NCBI GenBank assembly: GCA_013397455.1
Contig: VYZB01000035.1
Coordinates: forward strand, 4,104,753 to 4,168,752
Length of the DNA stretch: 64,000 nucleotides
Direction: 5' to 3'
Origin: Crotophaga sulcirostris
Taxonomy: Eukaryota > Chordata > Aves > Cuculiformes > Crotophagidae
Positions 11,501 to 24,775 of this stretch are shown here, piece by piece; the first letter of the stretch is position 1; every line of letters starts with the position of its first letter. A model generated the notes under the pieces. It did no database searches and was not told the origin of the DNA. It saw only the letters and a program-made list of their open reading frames with translations. The position numbers were made by a program, and so were the translations under genes.

Positions 11501-13800
11501 GGTGCCCGGATGTGTCTCACCTGGTTCTTAGCTGCTGCTTCATTGGTACTAGAGGTTAGCCCCATGTAGGCATCTCAGGTTCCCTAAGGCACCTTAGGTG
11601 GCACTGGGAAAATGATTCATATTCTAAATACCCACTGAGTGCAGCCTGGCTGTAGCTATAATCAGTGCTTAGACATTTACCATAATTATAAACACCTACC
11701 CATACACATTAAATTTAAGAGTCTTAATCTTGAAACTTGTCCCACAGTCTAGCTCTTTCATGATGTACCACACCTGTCCTGTATACTTCTAAGGTAATTT
11801 GGCACCTGCATTTTCTTAAGAATCCAATTCTGTCTTTCACTCTTTAGCCTGGTCCCTGGGTTTTGTGCCCTTACTATAGCAAGTTTACAGTTGCATGCAG
11901 TAGAGGTCAGGTTCTTACTTTCTGCTATAGCACAAGTAGACAGAGGAACAGTAGAAGCAGCTAGCTTTGGCTTCTGTCCTGAGAAACAATATAGAATAAT
12001 ATAGCAAACTACAGGCATAAGATTTCATAAATGTCTCAGTTTAAAAATACCAACATTTAATGGTCACTCTCTGTTTAAGACATCCCTGAAAATAATGCAT
12101 AAGCCCTCTTTCCCTTCTCCTTTCTCCAGACACATACTTTAGCTTTAAATATTTTGAATACCGACGTTTTATTCTGACTGGAGTCCTAAGATTACAGATG
12201 AAACCAAAAAGGGTTTCAGAACAGATTAAAACATCCCAAATCTGTAGCTCATTTGTGCTAGTAGAAGAAGCTGTTCTTGCCATGCAAAAACATAACAGTA
12301 AGACAGACAAAAAGAGAGAGAAAAGAGTTTTAACATTTAGTTTATTTCCTGCATTGAAATATGCAGCTGCCACGACAATTGCTGTACTGTACTGTTTTCC
12401 TACAAAATATCTGTTGTGTGATTCCTTTCTTTTGTTCTCACTCGTGTAGGGCCTGATTCACATGGCTGCCACAGTTAGTGAAAAATTGACTGCTCTTTTC
12501 AGTAGGCTATAGGGCATCTGCGGGCTTCTTGCTATTAGTTACATGCTTTCTGTAGCTTTCTGTTCTTTTAGAGTTTGTCATTCAGAAAATATGTGGCTGA
12601 CTATAGAATGGAATGACTTTTTTAGAAGACACTAAAAATTTGCACAACTTTCAAACCTAAAAATACTTTTACATACCATTAACAGAAGAAGACGAAATTA
12701 TTAGAGTTGTTATTCAACTGTTTCATAATTTTTTATAGAAGAGTTACTACTGCTTACTACAAATTATTTTTTTCTCGTAAAATGTTCATAACAGTGAGGT
12801 AGAAAATAACTTCCTTACAAAAGGTACAAAAATTTACCATGTAGCTTGATGCTAAACAGAGATCTCAACTTATCAGCATCTACAGTTTTAAAATTGGTCT
12901 TGTGAAACTGCATAAATATAGTGGAAGAAAACTGAGAACCTATGCTGACACTTTTTGCGCAGCCCAAAGATGTAAGTGTATGTTATGTCTGTAAGCAAAC
13001 CTACTCATTTCTTTGAAAACAAGAAAACAAAAGAGCATGTCATATTTTAGGATTGTCAGGGAAAAGAAATTAAAAGAACAAAACATAAAACATCATAATT
13101 CCTATTGATATCTGGAGTCGGAGTACCCAGTGCAGTTCCTGTCCTCCTTCCCTTCTTCCCTTCTTCTACTTACTCTCTACAGTAGGAGCAGAAAAGATAT
13201 AAAGGCAAGAAGGGTATTCAGAGGTATGGAGCAGCCACCTTGTATACACAATCAAACAGACAAAAGTTCCACAGGTTTCAGTGGACACTACTGAGGAATT
13301 CAGGATTGTATCTCTCACATGCCTTTACCCCAGGGGCATGTCCCTGTGGGCTAGAAAAAAATAACATGAAAAGTATTGATATAACCTTTCTCTGTCACCT
13401 ACTGTTGGCCATTATCTTAGGCAGACATTTGATCTCACCTGTAGTTACATCTTATGCCATTTTGTATTTAAAAACTGACATATACCCCATATGACTCTGT
13501 CAATCAGTATCATCTTGCTTTGTGTAAAAATAAGACAATTGCTTGGGTAGACTTTCTCTTCAAAAAACAGGGAGCAACTATTTCAGGATTTCCAAGGAAT
13601 AGTATGGACAGAGTCCTTTTTGGAGCTGATTACAGCCAATTTTCAAATATTTGTCAGCATTACATGACAATAATAAGTCATGTGTACTGTGATAAATGTT
13701 GTGGAAGGTGAGTCATGGAACGTCATCTACTTAAAGCTGGGATCTACCCAAGCCGTCTGTTTTAAGAAAAATAGAAAATAAGAAAAGAAATATTACCTAA
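8549..13800. other. intergenic between STX7 promoter and TAAR5 relic
   Basis: No recognisable gene. The longest frame, 159 codons on the plus strand at 9915-10394, has no visible motif or splice context. The rest is AT-rich DNA without clear repeats. Confidence 0.6.
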
Positions 13801-14565
13801 GTGGATGTTGAAGAATATTCATGAGAAATGCTGTGATATAGCCTACAATATTTTCTACTCACCAGAGTAATGAAATCTAGATTATCTAGCGTGGTGTCAA
13901 TAGTAAAGGGCAACCTGCACAGGAGGTAGATGCCTACAGCTACCCCAAGAGTCTTTGCTGCTTTTCTTTCACTCTTGGATGCTTCTACATGTAGCACAGA
14001 CCCAGTACTCCTATTCATGTTATTCAGTGGCCTGACTTGCTTGTTAGTCACAATAAATATTTTTACATACAAAACTATCATTACGGGGCAAGGGAAGAAA
14101 AATATTGGAAAGTTCAACCACCTCCAGAGCTCACTGAACAGCAGCTGACAGCTACCAACACAGGACATGTCTTGCAAAAAATGGCCTAGTCCTTCTGCAA
14201 TCACTTTAGTGTAGAGGAAGACAGAGGTATAAACCGTAGGGACTTACCACCCCACCCCAATGTAAATGCAAGGCACTCTTATAGTGAATTTGGTTCAGTG
14301 CCTATCAACGGAAATGAACCAGATGGTGCTAAAGGGCAGCACAGTCAGCCCTAGGAGGAGGTTGTCAAGGGCAAAGGAGAGGAGTAGAGGTTGTTGGGGG
14401 TGTGCAGGGCTTTGACATGGGAAACATGATGATGGCAAGTAGGTTCCCCAGCACCATGATCTGCATGCCCGAGGCAAAGGTCAGATAAATGTCCAACTAG
14501 ACCCTGAAGGGGTGTAAGGTCCTGTAGCAGGAGGTGTTCACTTCGTAGCACAAGGTGAAGAGCAT
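13801..14565 (-). pseudogene. TAAR5: TAAR5-like trace amine receptor pseudogene
   Basis: A clear relic of a class A GPCR. It starts with ATG at 14565 (MLFTLCYEVNTSCYRT, a TAAR N-terminus). TM1 (MQIMVLGNLLAII), the ICL1/TM2 motif KALHTPNN and LLLGLTVLPFSTI follow, then TM4 (IYIGVGW), the ECL2 signature MSCVGSCQLLF, TM5 (LNFPIFFFPC) and TM6 (KAAKTLGVAVGIYLLC). The CVGSCQLL and YTSVFLYT blocks fit TAAR5 best; in mammals this receptor senses tertiary amines such as trimethylamine. It is broken: a TAG follows the N-terminus, there are frameshifts around TM1-TM2, a stop follows DRH and another follows GVGW. The stretch from TM2 to late TM3, with the amine-binding Asp3.32, is deleted, as are about ten codons after DRH. 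TM7 with its NPxxY motif is not recognisable. Its position left of the TAAR2 and TAAR1 loci matches mammalian order. Confidence 0.9.
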
Positions 14566-16482
14566 CCCCTCCTCAGCACCAGAGCTCTGGGCTGAGCTCA
14601 TGGCAGCCCGCCCAGATCCCACTGCCTTCCCACAGCTCTACCACAAGCCTAGGAAAGTATTCACCTTCCAACAGACATGCCAAATGACTAACCTGAAAAA
14701 ACTGATAAAAAGAGAGATGTCTTTTAATCAAATACGTTTATTGAAACCGTCTGAGACTTTCCGTATTTCCAGCAAAAACTGAGACTGATTTATCTGTTTT
14801 ATATCTCTATGGAAGTAAAGTAACTTCATATCAGTGTGTTCAATTGTTTCGACAAATTTTTTTTAAGTTGTAGTTTGGTTTTCTTTCAACCAACACTACA
14901 TGGAGCACAGGAAATGTAGCAAATCCAGAGGTGTGTGGGCCTGCAGTCAAGAAAAAGAAGTTCTATGTTAGAAGAAAAAACAGTGCAGAGTAACAGGCAT
15001 TGCAAGCCAAATCTCCTTAAGGGATTTGAAAGCTGACTGTAATACGATGGTAAAAATTGCTGGATATAATCTCAAACTGATTTTTTGTTGAATTTAGTGT
15101 GTGACTTAGTAACCAGCAGTAAAACACACGGAAAAGAGAAAGAAAAATGAACTATCTGATATGATTTGATCTTCTGCAGTGAAGACATGCATAACCAATA
15201 TCCTTTTTTATTGAGACTGCTTCACATAACCTCTTAGATCTAAATTCCTCTCAGTAACGTCTGGATTCCTAAAATAGAACAATGCAATTTCAAAGAATTA
15301 TGGATTTTCTAAGAGGACCATCATGAGTGCCCCTTTGCTGTGAAATTTTTCCTCACAGCTTCCAAAAGAGTCAGCCTGGGATACCTGAGTAGAATATAAT
15401 GGTATGAGAAGGCCATAGGCTTACTGAAATGACCTACATTGAGCTAGCAAACCTAAACCTCAAATCTTCCATCATGTGTATTAGAGCCATAAAGTGTTTA
15501 GTGCAGCCTTTTGCTCTCCCTCGTGAGGTAGTGAGCACTGTTCACCTCTGAAGAAGTCAGTGTATTGTGTGTGAGTGTTGTATCATTAGTGCAGAGTGGC
15601 AGAAATGATAGCATATACTCACCTAACCCAGATTAAAATTCTGCTAGGTATAGGGCGCCCCACCTCCAGGCAGTCTGGGGTCTCCATAGAGCGTGGTATG
15701 TATTTTTCCTTCATTTTTCTTACACAGATAGCAGCATTTGGACTTCAGTTTTGTAATGATGGAGAATTTTTGTGCACTGCGCTCATGCAAAATAGTTCTA
15801 CCTGCTGCATCCCATTTTTATGTAACTTTTGCTTTTATGTTTTCTTCTCTCAGTTACACTGATCTGTGTACTGTCCATTCAAATGCTCATATAGGCCACA
15901 GCTCTGTGTGCAGTACCTCTGTAAGTTAACTGTGGCAGCTTAAACCGTGTTAAAAGTGGAAGTGAAGATGGAGAGAGAACAACTCAGTGGTGTTGTCCCA
16001 ATCTGTAGCATCTTTGTCCAAATTAATTAACAAAAGGATGAAAACCAAGGAGATTGTGGGTTAGTGAACGAGTGAAGGATGGTCATTTTAGTTCAGCAAA
16101 TTCAGAAACAAAATGAATTAATAAATTTCGTTGAAATGAACAATTCATGTATTTGTTTTAGTTTAGCATTGCCTTAAATCAAAATAAAATTATTTTCTTT
16201 CAGTTTATTGTTCTGTCTCCCTTTCTTTTCCATTTATGTCAAATCTTAATTTAAAAATATCATAATGAAGTGGAAAATTCCAATAGTTCATCATCTTCCA
16301 AAAATTCCCTCTCATGATTTTTCCTTTTTTCTGAATGTGACCCTAAAGTGCAGTTTTTAGTGAACTCACTGTTTAGTTTTGCAGCAGAGGAATTGCAAAA
16401 GATGTGACAGAAGTTAAAATACACACAGAAAAAAGTTGGACGTGATGTACTCTGGTTCAAGAGTTCTCTGCGGAAGAATTAA
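14566..16482. other. intergenic, nothing recognised
   Basis: AT-rich DNA between the TAAR5 relic and the unexplained frame at 16.5-17.1 kb. No gene, RNA or repeat recognised. Confidence 0.6.
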
Positions 16483-17091
16483 TTAATAATAAGTGTTAAA
16501 GGTAATGCCAAGACTGCAAAAGATGACTGCAGATACCACTAATACAGCCATTCTCCAGAGCTCCCAATTCCCTTTGCTGCAATCAGACCACTGATCCCAG
16601 ACCAGGATCACTTTCTGCAGTTTCCACCAAAGGAAGTAGAAATGACCAGTATAACTGCACACAACTTTTTCCTTTCTTGCCAGGTGTGGACATACAAGAC
16701 TAGAGGAGATGTTCTAGTCCAGGGCTACTCCATAGGCATCAAACAATACTTTCAAACCCTGTAGAAACACATTTTCTTCCTGTCTGACTTGATTGAATGA
16801 GATACCAATTCCTGCTGAAGTGTCACAACAAGGAATAAAAATCAATTTTCTACCCATAATAATATTAGAAAAGCCAGATGCACTGGAGTGTCTTTCTTCC
16901 CCAAAGAGAAGCACACTCCTTTTGTACTCGCACAACAAAGCAGCTGCATGGCAGCACCTGACCATCACTTTGGCATCCTGACTGTGAGCAATGACACAGT
17001 GCAGTAACCACTGGGAAGACAAAATTGAAACTTTGCCCATAAAACCTTTGACAAATATAATGGATTTTTTTATATTTGACTTTTTAATCAC
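16483..17091 (-). other. unexplained long frame with one internal stop
   Basis: From an ATG at 17091 to a TAA at 16483-16485 the minus strand stays open for 202 codons except for one TAG (16714-16716), in sequence where stops should come every twenty codons or so. The last part reads like a membrane segment (LWRMAVLVVSAVIFCSLGI), and cysteines are frequent before it. A splice-acceptor-like CTTCCCAG precedes WLLHCVIAHSQ near 17015. I recognise no family, and it is not a TAAR. It could be a decayed terminal exon of a membrane protein or a chance frame. Confidence 0.25.
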
Positions 17092-17829
17092 TTTTTAAAA
17101 ATCTAACCTTTACTTCCTTTGAGGGAATGTATCCACCTTCACAGACAACTGTTATGATGATAGCTTATTTTCATAAGCCACGCAGGACAGCACATGGAGA
17201 GAAGCGTTCAGAGTCTAGACTATCATACCCTAGATCAACCCACATGTAAAATATTTTTCAGTTACAGAATGAAAAATTACATTTAGAGAAGCAGGCTGAG
17301 TTTGGTTTACAAGTGCTTGTGAGGCTGTATCTGAAGTCCTGTGAACAGGTAAAGAGAATGGAGTGCTTCCCACTGGAAAAGATGTGTTTTGCCTCCATTC
17401 TTTTCCCTTTGTTAATTTGGAAAGTTCACCTAATAGATTAGGATGACTAGAGTGCTAATTTTTGATATCTAAATATTTACCTCATGCATCTTAAACCTGA
17501 GAATTCATGCTTGGACACAATGACTCTTCACTATCGTGACCACATAGCTTGTGTCTCTGTGCACATGTCAGAGAATGTGGATAATGTAGCCTCTATAGGT
17601 TATCAGTGTGCTTGGGTCACTTCCTAGCCACAGCATTTCCTAGGGTATTGTATTATCTTGCTGAATGTAAATCCACCCATTAGTTATCTGTTCTGATATT
17701 TGGCAGTATATGCAAATACTGTAAAGATAAAATAACACATATAAATATTCACAAAGTTTTCTGAAAGTAATTTCAGGAGCTGCTAATTTGTTTTTAAAGT
17801 GTGGGACTAATTACCCGAGTTTTTACAGG

Positions 17830-18515
17830 AAAGCAGTAGAGTGCATTCAAAATAGAAGGGTCTGAATATTGCACCTGCAATTATAATTTGCAAAGTTTTT
17901 TTGAAACAAAAATTAATAGTATAAATAGTATTTTTTCTGGAATGTTTTCTTGCTACAGCAAATATATGAGATTATATCTCTACCATCACTGTGCTTGGAA
18001 AAGAGAAAGAAAAGGGAGAAAATAGGACTCCTCAGCATTTGTTAAGCATGAGAGAAACATGGAAACTGCTGCAGGCAATAGGCACCAGGTATTCTACAAT
18101 AATGTCAGTATTTAAACCTGAGAAAACCATGCTAAAGGTGAACAAGAATAAAAATGAAAATTACTTCTACCATTGGGGTGGCAGTTTTGGTGATATAATG
18201 CAGTGGGTCAAAGTCTGTATAATTACAGTCAAGACAAAGAAATCAGATGAAAAGGGGAGGTGCTACACACAACTGTGTCTCAAGATGTGTAGGGCTTGCA
18301 GGAAAGAGCCCCAGGGTACCAGCACAATTTGATGGAGCTGACTGTGCTGTAAGGCATGATGCGACATTGAGGAAAAGACAGTTTTGACCATGGAGCAGAC
18401 CAGAAACTTGGTGGGAGAGTGGATCGTTGGAGATGATGCATGGGAGCAGTCAGAGACCCCATGGGTTTTGGGCAGGACAGTTCCACCTCTGCGCATAGCA
18501 CAGGAGCAAAAGCCC
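17830..18515 (-). pseudogene. TAAR2: TAAR2-like trace amine receptor pseudogene
   Basis: A strongly decayed TAAR gene, followed across frames on the minus strand. A cysteine-bearing N-terminus (CYAQRWNCPAQ) is followed by HSPTKFLVCSM ([15 protein letters not shown]) and IMPYSTVSSIKLCWY (TM2-ECL1; TAAR2 IMPYSMIRSVENCWY). Then come YTS-stop-DTVVCSTSPFHL (TM3), DCNYTDFDPLHY (the DRF...DPLxY region), the ECL2 signature ACSSFHVSLMLNK, FPSTVMVEI (TM5), HIFAVARK and finally KTLQIIIAG (TM6). The ACSSS...MFNK and KIFAVSRK blocks are TAAR2-specific. TM1 is deleted, at least two frameshifts are present, and stops lie before Asp3.32, in the LWG region after ECL2 and in TM5. TM7 is unrecognisable. It lies between the TAAR5 relic and TAAR1, exactly where TAAR2 lies in mammals. 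Confidence 0.85.
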
Positions 18516-21500
18516 ACGGCTTGCATTTCTAGGCCCTAGAACCTGAGCAATGTCAAAGCAATACTACACCAGCTGTGAGCTCCAGAGGCCGGATGAAGTC
18601 ATGATTTGGCATCATGAAGTGTTTCCCGAAGTACTGCTATGCAGTCAGTCCTGGGGAAGAGAATCACATTAAGAAAATTGCTCAGACATTTAAGAACAAT
18701 ATCTGTAGAGGGAAGATTTTGGGGAAAAAGCTATTTTTGAACACATAGTATCTTCTTTGGGTCAAATCTTACCTCTCCTGATTTATTTGAAACATATCTT
18801 TGTATCTTCAGAAATATCTTTAAACCAGCATGATTACAGTGTCTAGAGGCAAACATGACAGTCGCAAGTATTGTCACTGTCACTTCTGTCACTCAGCATC
18901 TGAGCTGAAGGAGGAGGAGACAAAATCTGACCCTTAGCTCCACTGATGTCAGTGCGACCTGCAGGGTCAGCGTCCTTCCATCACAGGTGGCCTCTGAAGC
19001 TGAAGTGTCTGAGGGCAAGATCCCAAGTGCAGGGTGGAGCTCAGTTGTCCCTAGCTGCCCAGTATGAAAATGCTGATATGGGCTGGTGACACAGGCCAGC
19101 TGCTTCGAATCCAGACGGCCTTGCCTGCAATCTGCTGCACCTACAGCCTCTGCTTGCAGGCTCAGAGCAAGAGAAGGCTGCCCCCCATCAGAGTTAAACA
19201 AACATTTGCCTGTTTTCCCCTCCTGTCCTGCTTCAGAGGGCTCCCTTCCCCTACCTTTCCATCTTGCTCCTGTCTACACTGCAAAGCACAACCAGATTGA
19301 TTTTTTGTGTTTAAATAGCCTTTCTCTTAGTAAGATACAAGCTGCTTTAGATTTTCTGCATCCTGCATTTTGGTGTAAATAAAAACATGTAATTAAAAAA
19401 ATAACTGAAAGCACTCCTCCTTTCTTACAAGAAAACTGAAACATTCTTGGTTCATATATAGCTAAGAAGATTCATGTCTGTCTCTTGAGAAACTGCACAG
19501 CCTTTTCTATGTCAATTTTCTCTGTAAAGCTTCATTAATGCTTTATTACTGCTTCAGCCTTCAAGACTGCCATACAACTGATCCATTGGGAAAATGATTT
19601 GATTAAGTTACCTAAATGGAAGAATAAATAATTTATTTTAATATGTTGCAATTACAGTTGTATATTCACTTGTGTCAGGAGTTTCTTGGAACAATTACTT
19701 TCATTTACTTAATTTTCACTAAAGTTGATTAAAATGTTGTGGGGTATTTTTGTAAAAAAACTATAACTTAAAACTGGACATTGATTATTTAGCATTAATT
19801 TACTTGAACTTATTTGAATTCTTTGGCATATTTTCATTTCGAATTTAAAAATTAATGCCTGTAAACAAAAATCTTTAATTTAAACATTGAAGAATTAACT
19901 TTGGAAATGCTACTGCACTGTCTCCAGAGAATTTTTATTTGGATGTTTTATGTTATTTCTCACTTTCTTCACCTCCAGGACATACCAGCCTTCAGAATCA
20001 TAGTTCAGTGACTTCACGCTAAATATTTGATAAGAGCTCTGCAGTATTAAGGTATAGAAAAAAAATCAGCACAGAGCTTGCAAAAAATAAGTAAATCTAT
20101 TTCTCAAAAAGTTTTCAGCTCGTGTTTTGAAACCCCAAGATTTGACTTTTCTTTTTTCCATCTCTGTTTTAATAATAGATATTGACTTTTTTTTCGTTAA
20201 AGCTGCCTTTGCCTGTGGGCTCCACAAGGGGGTAGGAAATCCTTTCTCACAGTTTAGGCTGTGAGATCAAAAAAGCCCCAAACCACTATAGTGAAATTAA
20301 CTATTCTGACCACAAGCAGGCACTACAGATAATACCTGTGAGGTGCTGAATTGCAAATCGTTTAAAATATAAAAATCTAGCAATTGTTTGAATAAAGATC
20401 CCTGTCTTTGAAGACAGCTCTGAAATTTGCTGTTAAAAACATTGCAAGAGGGAGGCTGGGTGTGGATTACCTGACTGGAATGCTCTGCTGTCCTGCATGT
20501 TTAAACTGGGATTGTCCCAGAGAGGAAGAGGACCATGGGAATACTATCAGACTGAGGTACCCACCTGAATGCGGGAACTTGAACTCCCTCCTGAATTTAG
20601 GATTAGAAACATATCCTCTGAGGACAATCTTAGTTCTTCCTGGAAAAATTTACAGTAAAAAAGATAGAAGTCCTAACCCTCTGGCTGTTTCCCCGAGGAG
20701 AAGAACATGGTCTGGATTTTATATAGACCAGAATTCATGCTAAACCAGTTCCCTATGTAGTTTGGAAAAACAGATTAATGGGTAAGAATGTGTTTCAGAA
20801 AAAATAACACAAAAAAACTTAAAATTATATTTATGGAGAGGAAGAAATTAATAGATCTGCAGTGCTTACGTCTGAACGTAAATGGTGTACTCCGCTGAAT
20901 TCGAATGTGGTAAATACATTATATCAAAAAGCACAAGCACTCAGGTTCTCCTGTGCACCAGAGGTGTGGTTTGCAAGAAAATCCCTTTTACTCTGATGAT
21001 CTAGGTTTTGTACAAAGCAGCGCCTTGTTTAGCAATAAGTTCGGCACCAGCATCAAGTTTAACAGCAAATGCAACAGCATGACATTTAATATGTTGAAGA
21101 ATTTTCAGAAATGCCTAAATGTGAATTTAGAGACTTAATTAGACATCTAACAACACATTCTTGTGTAACTAACAGGAGGGATTAAAATGTGCTCTGCAGA
21201 AGAGTACAGTGACACATACTGCTGGCAGCAAACACTGTGAAGACACTTTAAAAAGATCTATACCTACCTAATAATCTAGTATTATATTTAATTTTTTGTG
21301 GCCCATCATCTAACTCATGATTTCACTGCTGGAAGGATGTGAGGGACGCTTAATATTTGTTAGCTTTCAGTAAAAACTGCTCATGGACTAGTTTTAACAG
21401 AAAGACAGATCTGATGGCTTGTAAGTTTCTCTGAAAAAAACACATTGAGCTACATGCAGATATGACCTGGCACAGTTGGATGAAACACTATCTCTACCAC

Positions 21501-24427
21501 ATCCCCTATCACCTGGAATGGAATTACCCTGTCACTGCCAGCACTGTCACACTGTGGGTGCTCTGTATCACTCCCGAACATTAATGTGTATCAGCTCCAA
21601 AAGGAGAAGAAGGAAGTTTGTGAGAGCATCCCAGATGGTACCTTGGCCAGTACGGTGTTGTGTGAAATGTATGCAAGAATTGCCCTCTGCTTCACCACAG
21701 CTTCCAGAAAGCTGGCCCCCAGGAAAGTACTGAGTAAAACCAGATTAAGATGAGTCTCAACAAACCTGAGGCTACAGCACAGGCATCTAAACTCAGAGCC
21801 GGGCTGTCTTGAAGAGATGCAGCTCTCCAGAACTGGGCCGTTGGCTGCAAGCAACGTGCTGCTCAGTTATCTTGCTCTTCCTGAGCACCACTTCCACTGC
21901 TCTCATGTTTAATCCAGGGTTTCCCTGTACATGTATTGAGCAATGAAATGGGAAAATGTATTATCCAACTTCTAGGTGCTTAAAGTCCTTATTGCATCCA
22001 GCCCTGCTCTGTTTCTTGCTCTAATTGTTAAGCTAGTGGCAATTGTGCACAGAGAGCATTTGCATCAATTTAAAGGTCTTGAGTTTTGTGTTTCTTGTCA
22101 TGGAAGGTGAGAGCCTTACACACCATCCCAGACAAGTCAAAGAATTTCCATCTCCTTGCTGTCTCAAGTGTGTCAGGGTAGGAGTGAAACTGTGTTTTTC
22201 CAGATGGAAAATAGTCTGCGTTCATGTAATCACAGATCCATTAAAAAGTTTTCATGGAAGAAAACAAGCAGCTATGCTTGGTATGCGATACTAATACATA
22301 TGCAATAATCCAAGAAGTGAATAAACATGTGGGTAACTTTCTGGTAATTAGACTTTAGAAAGGTTAAAATATACACTGTATGCATACCACAAAAGGTAAG
22401 TCAGAGATACAATTCACAGTAAAAAGACTGCAGTAGCTGCGTTCAGTAGCAACAACTCAGTCCACCTAATTTTAAGTGTATAAATTATGTTGGCTCTGGC
22501 AGTGACTCTTACTGACGTCAAAGGGAGCTCAGCATAGCAAGGACCTCAATTAGAGGCTACAGTGAATATGGAGTGGACTGTCAGTAAGAATATTTTATAA
22601 CATCTGGAGCCTCATGTCTAAACAAGAAAGCATAAGCACATACCTGAGTGTGAGCAGTACTCTCATTCTCCAGTACTCCTCCCAAGCACAAGGCACATGA
22701 AGGATAAGGGCTGAAAACCCAGTTCTGTTGTTTTGAGGGAAAAAGATCAACTTCAGGCCAAAATTACACTCAAAATTCTGTTTACCTGGAAATAAAAGCA
22801 GACTCTATACATCTGCTAATTCCCCAGGAACAAATGACTGTCACTGTGTTAGCCTGGGATGTATTCATTTTAGGAGAATATTGATGGTGAAGCTCAAGAA
22901 AGATTATAAAAGATTAGATGAAATATTGAGTTTATGGACTGTATGTAAATACTTTCAGAAATCAAAAAAAACCCCAATGTATTAAGAGATTCTAGAAAGA
23001 CTTAAACTTCTGAAACACTATCAAGGCATTAAGAGTGAATACAAGTGGTAAATAAATATCATCTGAGTCTGATTTTATTAAAGAAATGCTTGATGAGATA
23101 ATTCTACAGTAGTGACTCATAAAATTTATACTACACATTTCAGACTTTTACTGAACTATGAATATCCAGTAATCCATTGCTTCTTCTTTATTTCTGGAGC
23201 TGCTGTCAGTTGTCGAATCTATTACTGACTGATCTTCAGATAAAAGTTTTATTGCATGAAAATGTAGGTTAAAAATACTTTGCTTTTTAAGATATATTTA
23301 ATTTTTTTTGTAAAACCATGGATAGAAAAAGCTGTATATTAGTGGACTGCAGAAAGAATTAAAAAACCCAAGGCAGTTTAGAACATCAAGCTTCACAGTG
23401 GGATCCTTTATTGAAAGAAGTTACTAAAACTTCAATCGATGCAGAAATCATTGCACACAAAATTAAAATAGATTTAAAAAAAATAAATAAATCTGTGGCT
23501 AGAAGCTGCAATTCAAAAATCATTACCTTCAGAAAACAATATGCCATGTGCCTCACCATTGGCCCTCCCTCAGCATGGGACAGAGGACCATGATGGTGGA
23601 ACAATTTGACTTCTCACGTTTCAGAAATGAAATGTCTAAAAACTGCTAACAAGTGTAAATGAACAGAAACCATTATAAAAGAAACTGTTTAATTGATTTA
23701 AAGCAAGAATGCAATGATATGAGGCACTGCTATGCTGCAAAGGCAGAGTGGAGGGAAAATTGTTGTATTCATTATTTTCATCGGCAAAACAGTTTCATTT
23801 TATTATAGCCTACGAGTGTCCTTCATGTTGAACCTCATCATTTCCATGTTTTTCTTAATTATTGATTGGAGAGATCTATTTGGTTACTTTTTACTAATCA
23901 CTCTTATTCCTCTGGGCTGACTTCAATAAAGAAGAAATCATGACAACAGAGACCAAAAGACAAGGTCAGACTTCCTCGAAGAATGATTTTCTCCTGTTGG
24001 TAACTGATGAAGTCCAAAGGGTATAGCATGCACTCTGTTTTCAGTGATCCCTCTAAATGACAGATATCTTTTAGTCAGTATGCTGTGAGCGCTCAGTGTT
24101 TAAGTAGATTGACTTTTCCTATAGCTATGGGAAATAAGAAGTTCAGACATCTAGGAGTCGGTTGTGGAGTTCTCACTGCCTAAGTTACCCATGGATCTAG
24201 TCTCTCAGGAAATTAATTTGTTTTACAAAGGCTATTGCATAGTCATCACATGGAAACATTTTCAATCACCCATGCAGCTGGTTGGATTTAAAGTGGTAGC
24301 ATGAAGGTGAAAAGATCTTATTAAAAAAACTGCAAAGTAGGAAAGTCAATTTAGTTGGAAAAATCTAGTTATACAAGGCTACATAATATTATACAAGACT
24401 CAGTAAATATTATGAGAATTAAATTTC
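18516..24427. other. intergenic between TAAR2 relic and CR1
   Basis: AT-rich sequence. Frames at 18893-19382, 20408-20743 and 21476-21854 show no motif or family similarity. No further TAAR fragment was found when looking for the HTPTNF, DPLxY and KTLGI blocks. Confidence 0.6.
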
Positions 24428-24775
24428 ATAGTATCACAGAATGGCTGAGGTTGGAAAGGTACACTCTGCCACATCATCCAGATCATTAGTGAAGATGTTG
24501 AACAGGATTGGACGCAGTATTAACCCCTGGGGAACAACACTAGTTGCTGGCCTCAACTAGACTTTGTGCCAATGATCATGACTCTCTGGGCCTGGCTGTT
24601 CAGCTAGTTTTCAATCCACTTCACTGCCTTCTCGTCCAACCCATACTTCATTACTTTCTCTATGAAGATCTCACAGGAGATGGTGTCAAAAGCCCTACTG
24701 AAGTCCAGGGAGAAAATATCCACTGCTTTACCTTCATCTACCAGGCCCGTCGTCATAGAAGTTTATAAAATTTAG
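24428..24775 (-). mobile_element. CR1 LINE fragment with internal deletion
   Basis: Begins with the CR1 3' terminus in reverse ('atcacagaatggctgaggtt') and then jumps to a reverse-transcriptase-region segment ('atgttgaacaggattgg', 'atggtgtcaaaagcc', 'ctgaagtccaggg'). The intervening 3' untranslated part is missing, so the copy has suffered an internal deletion. Confidence 0.85.
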
